Assembly (NCBI RefSeq): GCF_004011505.1
Contig: NZ_SAUN01000001.1
Coordinates: 10,195,501 to 10,259,500, forward strand
Reading direction: 5' to 3'
From: Nonomuraea polychroma
GTDB taxonomy: Bacteria > Actinomycetota > Actinomycetes > Streptosporangiales > Streptosporangiaceae
DNA length: 64,000 nt
Below are positions 48,549 through 57,560 of this stretch, in pieces. Every line of letters begins with the position of its first letter. Position 1 is the stretch's first letter. Below the pieces are notes generated by a model. That model did no database searches, was not told the origin of the DNA, and saw only the letters and a program-made list of their open reading frames with translations. Both the position numbers and the translations under genes were made by a program.

Positions 48549-49430
48549 CTAGCGGATGCGGGGGCCGAGCAGGTGCTCGCGTAGGGCGTTGAGCTGGTGC
48601 GAGTGCTCGACCGAGCGGGACTCGTCGAGCGAGTCGAGCGCCAGCAGCAGGGCGTCGGCCACGATGATGCCGGTCAGCGGCTCGGCCGTGATGCCCGTGG
48701 GCGTGTGCGGGGCCGCGAGGACGGCCTCGACGCGCTCGGCGAACTCACCGCCGAGCTCGTCGGAGATCAGCACGGTGCTCGCGCCCACCGCGTGGGCCCG
48801 GTCGATGAGCACGGTGATCTCCTTCAGCCGGCGGCCGGGCTGGAAGATGACCAGCACCTCGCCGTGGCCCAGCCAGAGCAGGTCGTCGGCCAGGGCGAAG
48901 CCCGTCGCCGCGGTGGCGCGTACGCGGTGGCCGCGCCGGCCCAGCTTGAGCGCCAGGTGGCGGGCGGCCGGCTCCGAGGCGCCGGTGCCGAACACGAGCG
49001 CCGCGGGCGCGTTGACCAGCAGCTCGACCGCCTTCTTGAAAGCCTCGGCGTCGAGCAGGCGCCGGCAGTGGTCGATGCGCTCGCGTGCCTCGTCGAAGAC
49101 CCGCTCCCAGATGCCCGACAGGTCCTGCCCGACGTGGCTGATGCGCTGCCTGAGCCGCACGTCCGGGGCCACCGCCGAGGTGAACTCGGCGGCCAGCGCC
49201 CGCTTCAGCCCCGGCAGCCCGCCGAAGCCGAGCCGCTGCATGGTGCGGACCACGGTGGCGTTGCTGGTGCCCGTCGCGTTGCCCAGCTCCTGCGCGCTGG
49301 CGAAGAGGATCTGCTCGGGCGAGGCGGAGATCAAGTAGTGGCACACGGCCCGCTCGGCAGGCGAGAGCTCTTCCCACAGCTGCCGGACCATGGCCCTGAG
49401 CTGCTCGATCGGGCTATGTGAATTTTCCAT
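48549..49430 (-). CDS. RpiR/MurR-family transcriptional regulator
   Basis: 293 aa. N-terminal HTH_6: 'WEELSPAERAVCHYLISASP', 'FASAQELGNATGTSNATVVR', 'TMQRLGFGGLPGLKRAL'. C-terminal SIS domain (about 125-260): 'VFGTGASEPAARHLALKLGR', 'GEVLVIFQPGRRLKEITVLI', 'VGASTVLISDE'. SIS domains usually sense phosphosugars; here the divergent operon imports peptides, so the ligand may be different. It faces the operon across a 15-bp inverted repeat that should be its operator. Confidence 0.93.
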   Translation of the reverse strand: MENSHSPIEQLRAMVRQLWEELSPAERAVCHYLISASPEQILFASAQELGNATGTSNATVVRTMQRLGFGGLPGLKRALAAEFTSAVAPDVRLRQRISHVGQDLSGIWERVFDEARERIDHCRRLLDAEAFKKAVELLVNAPAALVFGTGASEPAARHLALKLGRRGHRVRATAATGFALADDLLWLGHGEVLVIFQPGRRLKEITVLIDRAHAVGASTVLISDELGGEFAERVEAVLAAPHTPTGITAEPLTGIIVADALLLALDSLDESRSVEHSHQLNALREHLLGPRIR

Positions 49431-49446
49431 TACGATCCTTGACTCT

Positions 49447-49488
49447 CTTGTAGCGCTCGTTACTCTTCTTGGAAACGACCGCTACAAG
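49447..49488. promoter_or_regulatory. Operator for the RpiR-family regulator
   Basis: CTTGTAGCGCTCGTT (49447-49461) and AACGACCGCTACAAG (49474-49488) are an inverted repeat matching at 14 of 15 positions, 12 bases apart. A related half-site, AACGTTACAG, lies at about 49509. It is centred in the 114-base region between the divergent regulator and C45 hydrolase genes. Confidence 0.82.
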
Positions 49489-49544
49489 ACTCGCCGCCTC
49501 CTGAAATGAACGTTACAGGGTCGCGGCCGGTCCAAGGAGCACCA

Positions 49545-50678
49545 TTGAGCCTCACATCCCTGCCTCTCGTCGAGATCTCCGGAGGCCCGCGCGAGCGCGG
49601 GCGCCAATACGGTGAGCAGGCCCGCGACCGCGTCCAGCGTGCTCTGGCCTACTACGCCGAGGCGTTCGCGTTCTCCAGCGGTCTGACGTGGGAGCAGGTC
49701 GTGGGGCGGGCGGCCCGCTGGGTGGAGCCGAGCAAGGCGTTCGCGCCCGAGCTGGTCGAGGAGATGGAGGGCATCGCCGAGGGAGCGGGTGTCGGCTTCC
49801 TCGACGTTCTGGCGCTCAACGCCCGCGGCGAGATCATCTATGACACCACCTTCAGCTCCATGGAGCCGGACGGGTGCACGTCGTTCGCGCTGTTGGGGGA
49901 GGCGTCCGGCGACGGCCACGTCTACGCGGGGCAAAACTGGGACTGGCGGCACGGCGTCTCGGACACGCTGATGGTGCTGAGGGTCGTGCAGCCGGGCCGG
50001 CCGACGGTGATCATGCATGTGGAGGCGGGCCAGGTCGGGCGGCAGGGGGCCAACTCGGCAGGCATCGCGCTCAACGCCAACGGGCTCGGCGGCCGCTTCG
50101 ACGACTCGGTGGGCGTGCCGCAGACGCTCATCAGGCGCAGGGTGCTCGACAGCGACAACCTCAACGCCGCGCTGGAGGCGCTGACCAAGTCCCGGGCCCA
50201 CATCGCCAGCAACGCGCTCGTCACCCACCGCGAGGGGTTCGCGATCGACCTGGAGACCACGCCGGGCGCGGTCGGCTGGATGTACCCGTCCAACGGGCTG
50301 CTCGTCCACGGCAACCACTACCAGGCGTTCGTGCCACCGCAACTGGCCGCGACCTACCGCCCGAGCTCCGCCGACTCCCTGTTCCGCGTCCCGCGAGCGG
50401 AGGGCGGCCTGCGGCTCGTACGCGAGGCGTCCGGCACCGACGAGGCCCGTAAGCGGATCAGGGCCGCGATGTCCGACCACCTGGGTCATCCCGAGTCCCT
50501 CTGCACCCACCCCGACCCCACCCAGCCCGCCGTCAAGCGGTGGGCGACCCTGCTGTCGAGCTGCGTCGACCTCACCACGGGCGACTACTTGATCGCGGCC
50601 GGCACGCCCTGCGACCACGAATACGAGCGCGTGCCGTGGAACCTCTACGACGGCCCCCATGGAGAAGTGACCCCGTGA
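49545..50678 (+). CDS. C45 family autoproteolytic acyltransferase/hydrolase
   Basis: 377 aa from the TTG at 49545, five bases after AAGGAG; an ATG at 49506 has no RBS and lies on an operator-like half-site. 'LPLVEISGGPRERGRQYGEQ' opens the family, and MEPDGCTSFAL holds the Ntn nucleophile Cys111 (cleavage Gly-Cys). 'GQNWDWRHGV' and 'NSAGIALNANGLGG' fit the penicillin acyl-CoA:6-APA acyltransferase fold. It matures by self-cleavage, then hydrolyses or transfers an acyl-amide. No signal peptide, so it acts on substrate brought in by the importer genes that follow. Its stop overlaps the next start (GTGA). Confidence 0.9.
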   Translation: MSLTSLPLVEISGGPRERGRQYGEQARDRVQRALAYYAEAFAFSSGLTWEQVVGRAARWVEPSKAFAPELVEEMEGIAEGAGVGFLDVLALNARGEIIYDTTFSSMEPDGCTSFALLGEASGDGHVYAGQNWDWRHGVSDTLMVLRVVQPGRPTVIMHVEAGQVGRQGANSAGIALNANGLGGRFDDSVGVPQTLIRRRVLDSDNLNAALEALTKSRAHIASNALVTHREGFAIDLETTPGAVGWMYPSNGLLVHGNHYQAFVPPQLAATYRPSSADSLFRVPRAEGGLRLVREASGTDEARKRIRAAMSDHLGHPESLCTHPDPTQPAVKRWATLLSSCVDLTTGDYLIAAGTPCDHEYERVPWNLYDGPHGEVTP

Positions 50679-52282
50679 AGAAGACACTCGCCCTCGCCGG
50701 GCTGATCGCGCTCACCGCGGCGTGCGGCGGCCCCGCCGCCACCACCAAAGCACCCGACCCGGCCAAGCTCACCCTCGTCGACCGCACGGCCAAGGCCGCC
50801 GGCCCGCTCGACAGCGCTGTCTGGCTGCTCGACGAGGAGCCCGGCACGCTCGACCTCGACTCGGACGGCGGCACCAACAACCGCACGGTCATGGCCAACG
50901 TGTGCGAGCGCCTCATGCAGACCCAGCCCGACATGACGGTCAAGCCATGGCTGGCCGAGAAGGCCGAGCAGCCCGACCCCAAGACCATGGTGCTCACGTT
51001 GCGCCAGGACGCCACGTTCCACGACGGCTCCCCGGTGACGGCCGACGACGTGGTGTGGAGCCTCAAGCGGCACGCCGGCGAGGGCATGGACGAGTCCGAC
51101 GAGTTCGAGGACGTCGAGTCCGTCGGCAAGACCGGCGACCACCAGGTCACGATCGCCTTCAAGAAACCCAACGCGCTGTTCGTGCAGGCCCTCGCGGGCG
51201 GCGCGGGCATCGTGCTCAACAAGGAGGTCGTGGAGAAGCTGGGCAAGGACTACGGCACTCCGGGGCACGAGGACGGCTGCAGCGGGCCCTACCAGGTGAA
51301 GGAGTGGGCCTCGGGCAGCCAGATCACGATCGAGCGCTACGACGCCTACTGGAACAAAGAGGTCAAGCCGCTCACCAAGAGCATCGCGTTCAAGTGGGCC
51401 GACGACACGGCGCTCGTCAACAGCCTGGCCACGGGCGCGGCGCAGGGCGCATACCTGTCGGACACAGGACCGGCCGTCGCGCTGCAGGCCAACCAGGCGG
51501 TCAGCGTCGCCTACGGCGCGACCACGAAGGTGTTCGTGCTGCTGCCGACCGACCGGGGCGTGCTGAAGGACCCGAAGATCCGGCGGGCGCTGTCGCTGGC
51601 CGTGGACCGGGCGGGCATCGCCAAGTCCGGGTTCGCCGGGCTGGCCCGGCCGTGGAAGGTGCCGGTCGGGGCCGGGGCGTGGTCGTACGAGAAGGAGGCG
51701 TTCCAGACGGCCTACGACCAGCTCCAGGGCGCGCCCGAGTCGCCGCAGCTCGAGGAGGCCAAGAAGCTCGTGCAGGAGGCCGGCTCGCCGAAAGAGCCGA
51801 TCATCGTGGCGACCAACGGCGAGCAGGCCCGAACGGTGATCGCCAACGCGGTGGTCGACGCGGCCAAGAAGATCGGGCTGTCGGCCGAGATCAAGACCGT
51901 CCCCGCGAGCGAGTTCGGCAGCTTCTACACGGACAAGTCGATGCGGGCCCAGGTCGACCTCGTGCCCGACGACTGGTACATCACCAAGGCCGACCCCATC
52001 GGCTTCTACGACAACGGCCTGACCGGCTCGTCCAACAACTGGGTCGGCTACAGCTCGCCCGCCTACGACGAGCTCGTGGCCAAGGCGCTGGAGACCACCG
52101 ACGACGCGGCCCGCGCCAAGCACGTCATCGAGCTGCAGCGCATGTTCACCGCCGACATGGTGTGGATCTCGCTGGTCGAGGTGCCCAACGCGGTCGTGCT
52201 CGGCAGCAAGGTGACGGGCCCGCCCGCCTCCCAGGTGCACATGGGCTACCCGTGGGCGGTCGACCTCGGGGCCAAGGGCTGA
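50675..52282 (+). CDS. Oligopeptide-type ABC importer, substrate-binding lipoprotein
   Basis: 535 aa from a GTG overlapping the previous stop. Lipoprotein signal: MKKTLALAGLIALTAACGGP with lipobox LTAAC. SBP_bac_5 domain: 'EPGTLDLDSDGGTNNRTVMA', 'MVLTLRQDATFHDGSPVTAD' then DVVWSLKR, 'GPYQVKEWASGSQITIERYD', 'IRRALSLAVDRAGIAKSGFA'. It binds peptides, acyl-amino acids or similar compounds outside the membrane and hands them to the permeases encoded next. Confidence 0.93.
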   Translation: MKKTLALAGLIALTAACGGPAATTKAPDPAKLTLVDRTAKAAGPLDSAVWLLDEEPGTLDLDSDGGTNNRTVMANVCERLMQTQPDMTVKPWLAEKAEQPDPKTMVLTLRQDATFHDGSPVTADDVVWSLKRHAGEGMDESDEFEDVESVGKTGDHQVTIAFKKPNALFVQALAGGAGIVLNKEVVEKLGKDYGTPGHEDGCSGPYQVKEWASGSQITIERYDAYWNKEVKPLTKSIAFKWADDTALVNSLATGAAQGAYLSDTGPAVALQANQAVSVAYGATTKVFVLLPTDRGVLKDPKIRRALSLAVDRAGIAKSGFAGLARPWKVPVGAGAWSYEKEAFQTAYDQLQGAPESPQLEEAKKLVQEAGSPKEPIIVATNGEQARTVIANAVVDAAKKIGLSAEIKTVPASEFGSFYTDKSMRAQVDLVPDDWYITKADPIGFYDNGLTGSSNNWVGYSSPAYDELVAKALETTDDAARAKHVIELQRMFTADMVWISLVEVPNAVVLGSKVTGPPASQVHMGYPWAVDLGAKG

Positions 52283-52285
52283 CCT

Positions 52286-53197
52286 ATGGTGCGCAAGCTG
52301 GCCGGGCTGCTCGCCACGCTGCTCGCCACGTCGTTCGTGATCTTCGGGGCGTCGTACGCGGCCCCCGGGGATCCGGTCACCTTCCTGGCGGGCGGCAAGG
52401 AGAACCTCACGCCCGAATACCTGGCCGCGATCCGCGCTCAATACCACCTCGACGACCCGTTCCTGGTGCAATATGGCCGCTGGCTGGGTGACGCGGTGAC
52501 CGGCGACCTCGGCCGGTCGCTGCAGTACAACGACCAGGTCGCCGACCTGCTGGCGGCCCGGCTGCCGAGCACGCTCGGCCTGGTGGCGTACGCGTCGGTG
52601 TTGTTCGTGGTGTTCGGCGTCGCGCTCGGGGTGATGGCGGCCGTGCGCGGCGGGCGTACGGACGCGGCGGTGGTGGCGGGCACGACGTTCGCCACGTCGG
52701 TGCCGCCGTTCGTGGTCGCCACCGTGCTGATCTCCCTGTTCGGCGTGCAGCTCGGCTGGTTCCCGGTCATGGGCGGCGGGTCGCTCTGGCACCTGACGCT
52801 GCCGGCCGTGACGCTGGCGCTGGGCGCGCTGGCCATCATCAGCCGCGTCACCCGGCAGGCCATGGTGGAGCAGCGCGAGCTCGACCACGTGACCGTGGCC
52901 CGCGCCTCCGGCCTGTCCGAGCGGTTGATCGTGGTCAGGCACGTGTTCAGGGGCGCGCTCGGGCCGATCGTGACCATGTGCGGGCTGGTCACGGCCGGGA
53001 TGCTGGCGGGCACGGTGACCGTGGAGACCGCTTTCGGGCTCAACGGCATCGGCTCGCTGCTGGTCAACGCCATCAACACGCACGACTTCCCGGTGACGCA
53101 GGCGGTGCTGCTGCTCATGGTCGCCGCCTACATCGCGGTGACGACATTGGTCGACCTGCTGCAGCCGCTGATCGATCCCCGAGTGAGGCGGACATGA
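52286..53197 (+). CDS. ABC importer permease (DppB-like)
   Basis: 303 aa, six membrane helices. Typical DppB/OppB start ('KLAGLLATLLATSFVIFGAS', 'YAAPGDPV') and 'QYHLDDPFLVQYGRWLGDAV', then the EAA loop 'DHVTVARASGLSERLIVVRH' that contacts the ATPase. 'TVTVETAFGLNGIGSLLVNA' is the conserved periplasmic-facing end. Its stop overlaps the next start. Confidence 0.94.
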   Translation: MVRKLAGLLATLLATSFVIFGASYAAPGDPVTFLAGGKENLTPEYLAAIRAQYHLDDPFLVQYGRWLGDAVTGDLGRSLQYNDQVADLLAARLPSTLGLVAYASVLFVVFGVALGVMAAVRGGRTDAAVVAGTTFATSVPPFVVATVLISLFGVQLGWFPVMGGGSLWHLTLPAVTLALGALAIISRVTRQAMVEQRELDHVTVARASGLSERLIVVRHVFRGALGPIVTMCGLVTAGMLAGTVTVETAFGLNGIGSLLVNAINTHDFPVTQAVLLLMVAAYIAVTTLVDLLQPLIDPRVRRT

Positions 53198-54030
53198 CCA
53201 CACTGGTGCTCTCTCCCCGGGCCACGCGGCCGCTCGGCCACGGGCTCGCCACCGCCTTCCTCGGGCTGGTCGTGGCGGCGGCGGTGCTCGCGCCGCTGGT
53301 GGCGCCTTACGAGCCGGACGCGGTCGACCTCGCCGCCACGCTGGCGCCCATGTCGCCCGAGCACCTGCTGGGCGCCGACCAGTCGGGCCGCGACCTGCTG
53401 TCCAGGGTCCTCTACGGCGCCCGTACGTCGCTGATCGGCCCGCTGCTGCTGCTGGCCATCGCGTCGGTGCTCGGCGTCGCGCTCGGCACGCTGGCCGCCT
53501 GGCACCGCGGCTGGGCGGACGCCGTCGTGTCCCGGGTGACCGACGTCATGTACGCCTTCCCCGGCCTGCTGTTCGTGGTGCTGATCGTGGCCGTCTTCGG
53601 CAACGGCATGACCACGGCCGTCATCGCGCTCGGCCTGGCCTACGCGCCGACGATCGCCAAATACACCAGGAGCGTCGCGCTGGGCGAGTGCGCCAAGCCG
53701 TACATCGACGCCTACCGCGTCCAGGGCATGGGCGGTCTGGCGATCTGCGTGCGCCATCTGGTGCCCAACATGGCCCGCTCGATCGTCGGCTACCTGGTCG
53801 TGCTGTTCGGCGAGGGGCTGATGAGCCTGGCCACGCTGAGCTTCCTCGGCTTCGGCGCGCAGCCGCCGTCGTCCGACTGGGGGCTCATGGTCAAGGAGGG
53901 GCAGCCGGCGATCGTGCAGGGCGCGTTCCTGCCGGTGCTGGTGCCGGGCGCGGCCATCGCGCTGGTGGTCGTGTCGTTCAACGTGATCGGCGTACGCCTC
54001 GCCGACCGCATGGGCGTGAGGGGGGCGTGA
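53194..54030 (+). CDS. ABC importer permease (DppC-like)
   Basis: 278 aa. 'MSPEHLLGADQSGRDLLSRV' with 'LYGARTSLIGPL' is the hallmark of DppC/OppC subunits. The EAA loop is 'KPYIDAYRVQGMGGLAICVR'. Six helices, and 'LSFLGFGAQPPSSDWGLMVK' near the C-terminus. It pairs with the DppB-like subunit. Its last base is the A of the next start codon (TGATG). Confidence 0.94.
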   Translation: MTTLVLSPRATRPLGHGLATAFLGLVVAAAVLAPLVAPYEPDAVDLAATLAPMSPEHLLGADQSGRDLLSRVLYGARTSLIGPLLLLAIASVLGVALGTLAAWHRGWADAVVSRVTDVMYAFPGLLFVVLIVAVFGNGMTTAVIALGLAYAPTIAKYTRSVALGECAKPYIDAYRVQGMGGLAICVRHLVPNMARSIVGYLVVLFGEGLMSLATLSFLGFGAQPPSSDWGLMVKEGQPAIVQGAFLPVLVPGAAIALVVVSFNVIGVRLADRMGVRGA

Positions 54031-54965
54031 TGGTGCTCTCGGTCGAAGGGCTGACGATCGAGGCAGGCGGCCGGCGGCCGATCCTGCGCGAGGTGTCGCT
54101 CACCGTCGGCAAGGGCGAGATCGTGGGGCTGGTCGGCGAGTCCGGCTCCGGCAAGTCCACGATCGCCCGCTCGGTGCTGCGGCTGCTGCCTGCTTCGGCC
54201 AAGGTCTCCGGACGGGTGCTGGTCTCCGGCGAGGACGTGCTCACCATGGACCCGGCCGCGCTCAGGGACCTGCGGGCCTCCCAGGTGTCGATGATCTACC
54301 AGGACCCGCGTTCGTCGCTCAACCCGGTCCGCAGGATCGGCGACTTCCTGACCGAGCGCATGGTGCACACAATGGGCCGGTCGAAGGCCGAGAGCCGCGC
54401 GCGGGCGGCCGAGCTGCTGGCGGCGGCCGGCCTGCGCGACCCCGAGCTGCGCATGCGGCAGTACCCGCACGAGTTGTCCGGCGGCATGCTGCAGCGGGTG
54501 GTCATCGCCGCCGCGCTGGCCGCCGATCCCGCGTTGCTGCTGGCCGACGAGGCGACGAGCGCGCTCGACGTGACCACGCAGGCCGAGACGCTCGCCCTGC
54601 TGCGCCGGGTGCAGGCCGAACGGGAGCTCGGCATGTTGTTCATCACGCACGATCTGCATCTGGCGGCGGCGTTCTGCGACCGGGTGCACGTGTTGTACGC
54701 CGGGACCGTCGTCGAGTCGCGGCCGGCCAAGGAGCTCTTCGAGGATCCGCGGCATCCGTACACGGCCGGGCTGCTGGCCTGCACGCCCGAGCTGGGCGAC
54801 CCCCGCCCGATCCGGCCCATCCCCGGGCGGCCGCCGTCGCTGGACGACGCCTTCGCCGGCTGCCCGTTCGCGCCTCGTTGTCCACACGCTGTGGACGTGT
54901 GCACCGAGCGGCGGCCGGAGCCCGTGACCGTATCGGGCGGGTTCGCCGCCTGCTGGGAGATGTGA
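54030..54965 (+). CDS. ABC importer ATPase (DppD-like)
   Basis: 311 aa. Walker A GESGSGKSTIARS, Q-loop 'SMIYQDPRSSLNPVRRIGDF', signature ELSGGMLQRVVIAAAL, Walker B LLLADEATSALD, H-loop FITHDLHLAA. The C-terminal 'CPFAPRCPHAVDVCTERRPE' is the oligopeptide-transporter extension with a cysteine cluster that may hold a 4Fe-4S or zinc site. Stop overlaps the next start (TGATG). Confidence 0.94.
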   Translation: MVLSVEGLTIEAGGRRPILREVSLTVGKGEIVGLVGESGSGKSTIARSVLRLLPASAKVSGRVLVSGEDVLTMDPAALRDLRASQVSMIYQDPRSSLNPVRRIGDFLTERMVHTMGRSKAESRARAAELLAAAGLRDPELRMRQYPHELSGGMLQRVVIAAALAADPALLLADEATSALDVTTQAETLALLRRVQAERELGMLFITHDLHLAAAFCDRVHVLYAGTVVESRPAKELFEDPRHPYTAGLLACTPELGDPRPIRPIPGRPPSLDDAFAGCPFAPRCPHAVDVCTERRPEPVTVSGGFAACWEM

Positions 54966-55744
54966 TGCTCGCCGTACACGATCTGTGCAAGTCCTTCCAC
55001 GGGACCGTGGCGGCCGACCGGGTCTCCTTCGAGCTGCCGTCCGGCGGCTCGCTCGGGCTGGTGGGCGAGTCCGGGTCGGGGAAGACCACGATCGCGCGCA
55101 TGCTCGTCGGCCTCGTCAGGCCCGACTCCGGCAGGATCGTCGTGGACGGCCGGGAGCGTCCCGCCAAGGAGCGCGGCAAGGAGGCGAGGTTGCGCCGCGC
55201 GCGGGAGATCCAGATGGTCTTCCAGGACCCGTACGTCTCGCTCGACCCCCGGCTCACCGCGGCCCAATGCCTGCAGGCCGCGCTCCGGCTGCACGGCAAG
55301 GACCGCTCGCGCGCCCTTGACCTGCTGGACCAGGTCGGCCTCGGCGCCCGCGAGGCCGGCGCGCGGCCACATCAGCTCAGCGGGGGCCAGCGCCAGCGGC
55401 TCGCCATCGCGCGGGCGCTGGCGGTGGAGCCGTCGGTGCTGGTGCTGGACGAGGCGGTGGCCGCGCTCGACGTGTCGATCCAGGCCCAGATCCTGGAGCT
55501 GCTCGTCCAAGTACGCCGCGACTCCGGGGTGGCGCTGCTGTTCGTCAGCCACGACCTGGCGGTGGTGCGGCACCTGTGCGAGGAGACGCTGGTGCTGCAT
55601 CGGGGGGTGGTGGTCGAGCGGGGGCCGGTGGAGCGGGTGCTGGCGGAGCCGGAGCACCCGTACACGCGGTTGTTGCTGGACTCGGTGCCGCGGCCCGGCT
55701 GGGACCCCGCCGACGTGATCAAGGTGTCGACTCGGCCCGGCTAG
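54965..55744 (+). CDS. ABC importer ATPase (DppF-like), short form
   Basis: 259 aa. Walker A GESGSGKTTIARM, 'IQMVFQDPYVSLDPRLTAAQ', signature QLSGGQRQRLAIARAL, Walker B LVLDEAVAALD, H-loop FVSHDLAVVRH. Unlike the DppD-like partner it lacks the Cys-rich C-terminal extension and ends at 'HPYTRLLLDSVPRPGWDPAD'. Last gene of the operon; its final three bases overlap the convergent NmrA-like gene. Confidence 0.93.
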   Translation: MLAVHDLCKSFHGTVAADRVSFELPSGGSLGLVGESGSGKTTIARMLVGLVRPDSGRIVVDGRERPAKERGKEARLRRAREIQMVFQDPYVSLDPRLTAAQCLQAALRLHGKDRSRALDLLDQVGLGAREAGARPHQLSGGQRQRLAIARALAVEPSVLVLDEAVAALDVSIQAQILELLVQVRRDSGVALLFVSHDLAVVRHLCEETLVLHRGVVVERGPVERVLAEPEHPYTRLLLDSVPRPGWDPADVIKVSTRPG

Positions 55745-56550
55745 AGCTTCCACACATGGGCGTTGGCCCTGGCGAAGTCGGTGAAGTCGCGGGCCGGGCG
55801 GCCCAGCGCCTGCTGGACACCGTCGCTCACGTTCGCGTTGCGGCCGTCGAGGATCTCGGTGAACATCGCGGACAGGCTCTCCGCCTCCGCCTGGGGCACG
55901 CCGTGCGTGACGGCCGCGGCCACGTACTCCTCCGGTGTCACCCGGACGAACGAGATCTTCCTGCCGGTGGCCTGGGACAGTTCCTCGGCGGCGCGCGCGA
56001 ACGTCAGCAGGCGCGGCCCGGTCAGCTCGTAGAGCTTGCCGACATGGCCGTCCTGGCTGAGCGCCGCCACCGCCACGTCGGCGATGTCGTCGACGTCCAC
56101 GAACGGCTCGGGCACGTCGGCGGCGGGCAGCGCGACGACGCCCTCGCGTATCGGCTCCAGGAGGAAGTCCTCGCTGAAGTTCTGCATGAACCAGCTACAG
56201 CGGACGATCGTCCACTCGGCGCCGGACTCCTGCACGGTCACCTCACTGGCCTGCGCCTCCGGCTCGCCCCGGCCCGACAGCAGGACCAGCCGCCGCACCC
56301 CGTTGCGTACCGCGAGGTCGGTGAAGGCCTTGATGTCGTCGTACGCGCCGGGGAAGGCCAGGTCCGGGTAGTAGGCGAGGTAGACGGCCGAGACGCCGTC
56401 GAGCGCGGCCGGCCACGTGGAGCGGTCGGCCCAGTCGAAGGGCGGAGCGGAGGAGCGGGACCCGATCCGTACGGGCAGGCCGAGAGCGGTGAGCCGGTCG
56501 GCCACGCGGCGGCCGGTCTTGCCCGTGCCGCTGGTTACCAAAGTTGTCAT
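55741..56550 (-). CDS. NAD(P)-binding NmrA-like protein
   Basis: 269 aa from the ATG at 56550. MTTLVTSGTGKTGRRVADRL has a changed Gly motif (GTGKTG). 'VRIGSRSSAPPFDWADRSTW' is the specificity strand and 'EWTIVRCSWFMQNFSEDFLL' the substrate loop typical of NmrA/QOR2-like proteins; 'ADIPEPFVDVDDIADVAVAA'-type element (here VPEPFVDVDDIADVAV) follows. Divergent from the AraC-family gene, with 74 bases between starts, so AraC control is likely. Confidence 0.87.
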   Translation of the reverse strand: MTTLVTSGTGKTGRRVADRLTALGLPVRIGSRSSAPPFDWADRSTWPAALDGVSAVYLAYYPDLAFPGAYDDIKAFTDLAVRNGVRRLVLLSGRGEPEAQASEVTVQESGAEWTIVRCSWFMQNFSEDFLLEPIREGVVALPAADVPEPFVDVDDIADVAVAALSQDGHVGKLYELTGPRLLTFARAAEELSQATGRKISFVRVTPEEYVAAAVTHGVPQAEAESLSAMFTEILDGRNANVSDGVQQALGRPARDFTDFARANAHVWKL

Positions 56551-56624
56551 GCGTCTAGTAAGCCGCCGTACGCGGCAGACTCTCCATGGTTGAGAAGCGC
56601 AATCCCATATGCGATCGTCTGGCC

Positions 56625-57560
56625 ATGGACCAGCTCGCGGCATTGCTCGACGGCCCACGTGCCCGTGGCGCCTTCCTGCTCCGCGTGATTCTCGATTCAC
56701 CCTGGGCGCTGCGTATCCAGGACCAGGCGCCGCTGGCGGCCACCGCGGTGGTGCGCGGGCAGGCGTGGGTGGTGCCCGACAATGGCGAGCCGGTACGCGT
56801 CGGGCCGGGCGAGGTCGTGATCAACAGGGGGCCGGAGCCGTACACGCTGGCGGACGATCCCGGCACCAAACCGCAGATCGTGATCCACCCAGGCGAGCAC
56901 TGCACCACGCTCGACGGCGAGTCGCTCGCGCAGGCGATGGACCTGGGGGTGCGGACGTGGGGGGACAACCCCGACGGCGACACCGTGATGCTGACCGGCG
57001 CCTACACCATGGAAGGCGAGGTCAGCAGGCGACTGCTGGAGGCGCTGCCCCCGGTGATCGTCCAGCCCGGCGGGCCGATCGCCGCGCTGCTCGGCGCCGA
57101 GATCGTCAAGGACGAGCCCGGACAGGAGGCGGTCCTGGACCGGCTGCTCGACCTGCTGCTCATCGCGGTGCTGCGGTCGTGGTTCGCCACCCATGAGGCG
57201 CCGGCCTGGTACCGCGCCATGAGCGACCCGGTGGTCGGCAAGGCCATGCGGATGTTGCACAACAACCCCGCCCACCCGTGGACGGTCGCCGCCCTGGCCG
57301 CCGAGGTCGGCGTGTCGAGGGCGTCGCTGGCCCGGCGCTTCACCGAACTGGTCGGCGAGCCGCCGATGTCCTTCCTCACCGACTGGCGCCTCGCCCTGGC
57401 CGCCGACCTGCTGCGCGAGCCCGACGCCACGATCGGGTCCGTCGCCAGGAAGGTCGGGTACGGCAGCCCGTTCGCGCTCAGCGCGGCCTTCAAGCGCGTA
57501 CGGGGGATCAGCCCTCAGGAGTACCGCGAGCGCGACGCCACGTCCGGAGCCGCCACGTGA
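56625..57560 (+). CDS. AraC-family regulator with cupin_6 ligand domain
   Basis: 311 aa from the ATG at 56625, because the family opens with MDQLAALLDGPRARGAFLLR; an ATG 39 bases earlier is possible. Cupin_6 domain: 'SPWALRIQDQAPLAATAVVR', 'VGPGEVVINRGPEPYTLADD'. C-terminal AraC double HTH (about 220-305): 'WTVAALAAEVGVSRASLARR', 'FTELVGEPPMSFLTDWRL', 'VARKVGYGSPFALSAAFKRV' and RGISPQEYR. This type often controls an adjacent NmrA-like reductase, as here. Confidence 0.92.
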   Translation: MDQLAALLDGPRARGAFLLRVILDSPWALRIQDQAPLAATAVVRGQAWVVPDNGEPVRVGPGEVVINRGPEPYTLADDPGTKPQIVIHPGEHCTTLDGESLAQAMDLGVRTWGDNPDGDTVMLTGAYTMEGEVSRRLLEALPPVIVQPGGPIAALLGAEIVKDEPGQEAVLDRLLDLLLIAVLRSWFATHEAPAWYRAMSDPVVGKAMRMLHNNPAHPWTVAALAAEVGVSRASLARRFTELVGEPPMSFLTDWRLALAADLLREPDATIGSVARKVGYGSPFALSAAFKRVRGISPQEYRERDATSGAAT

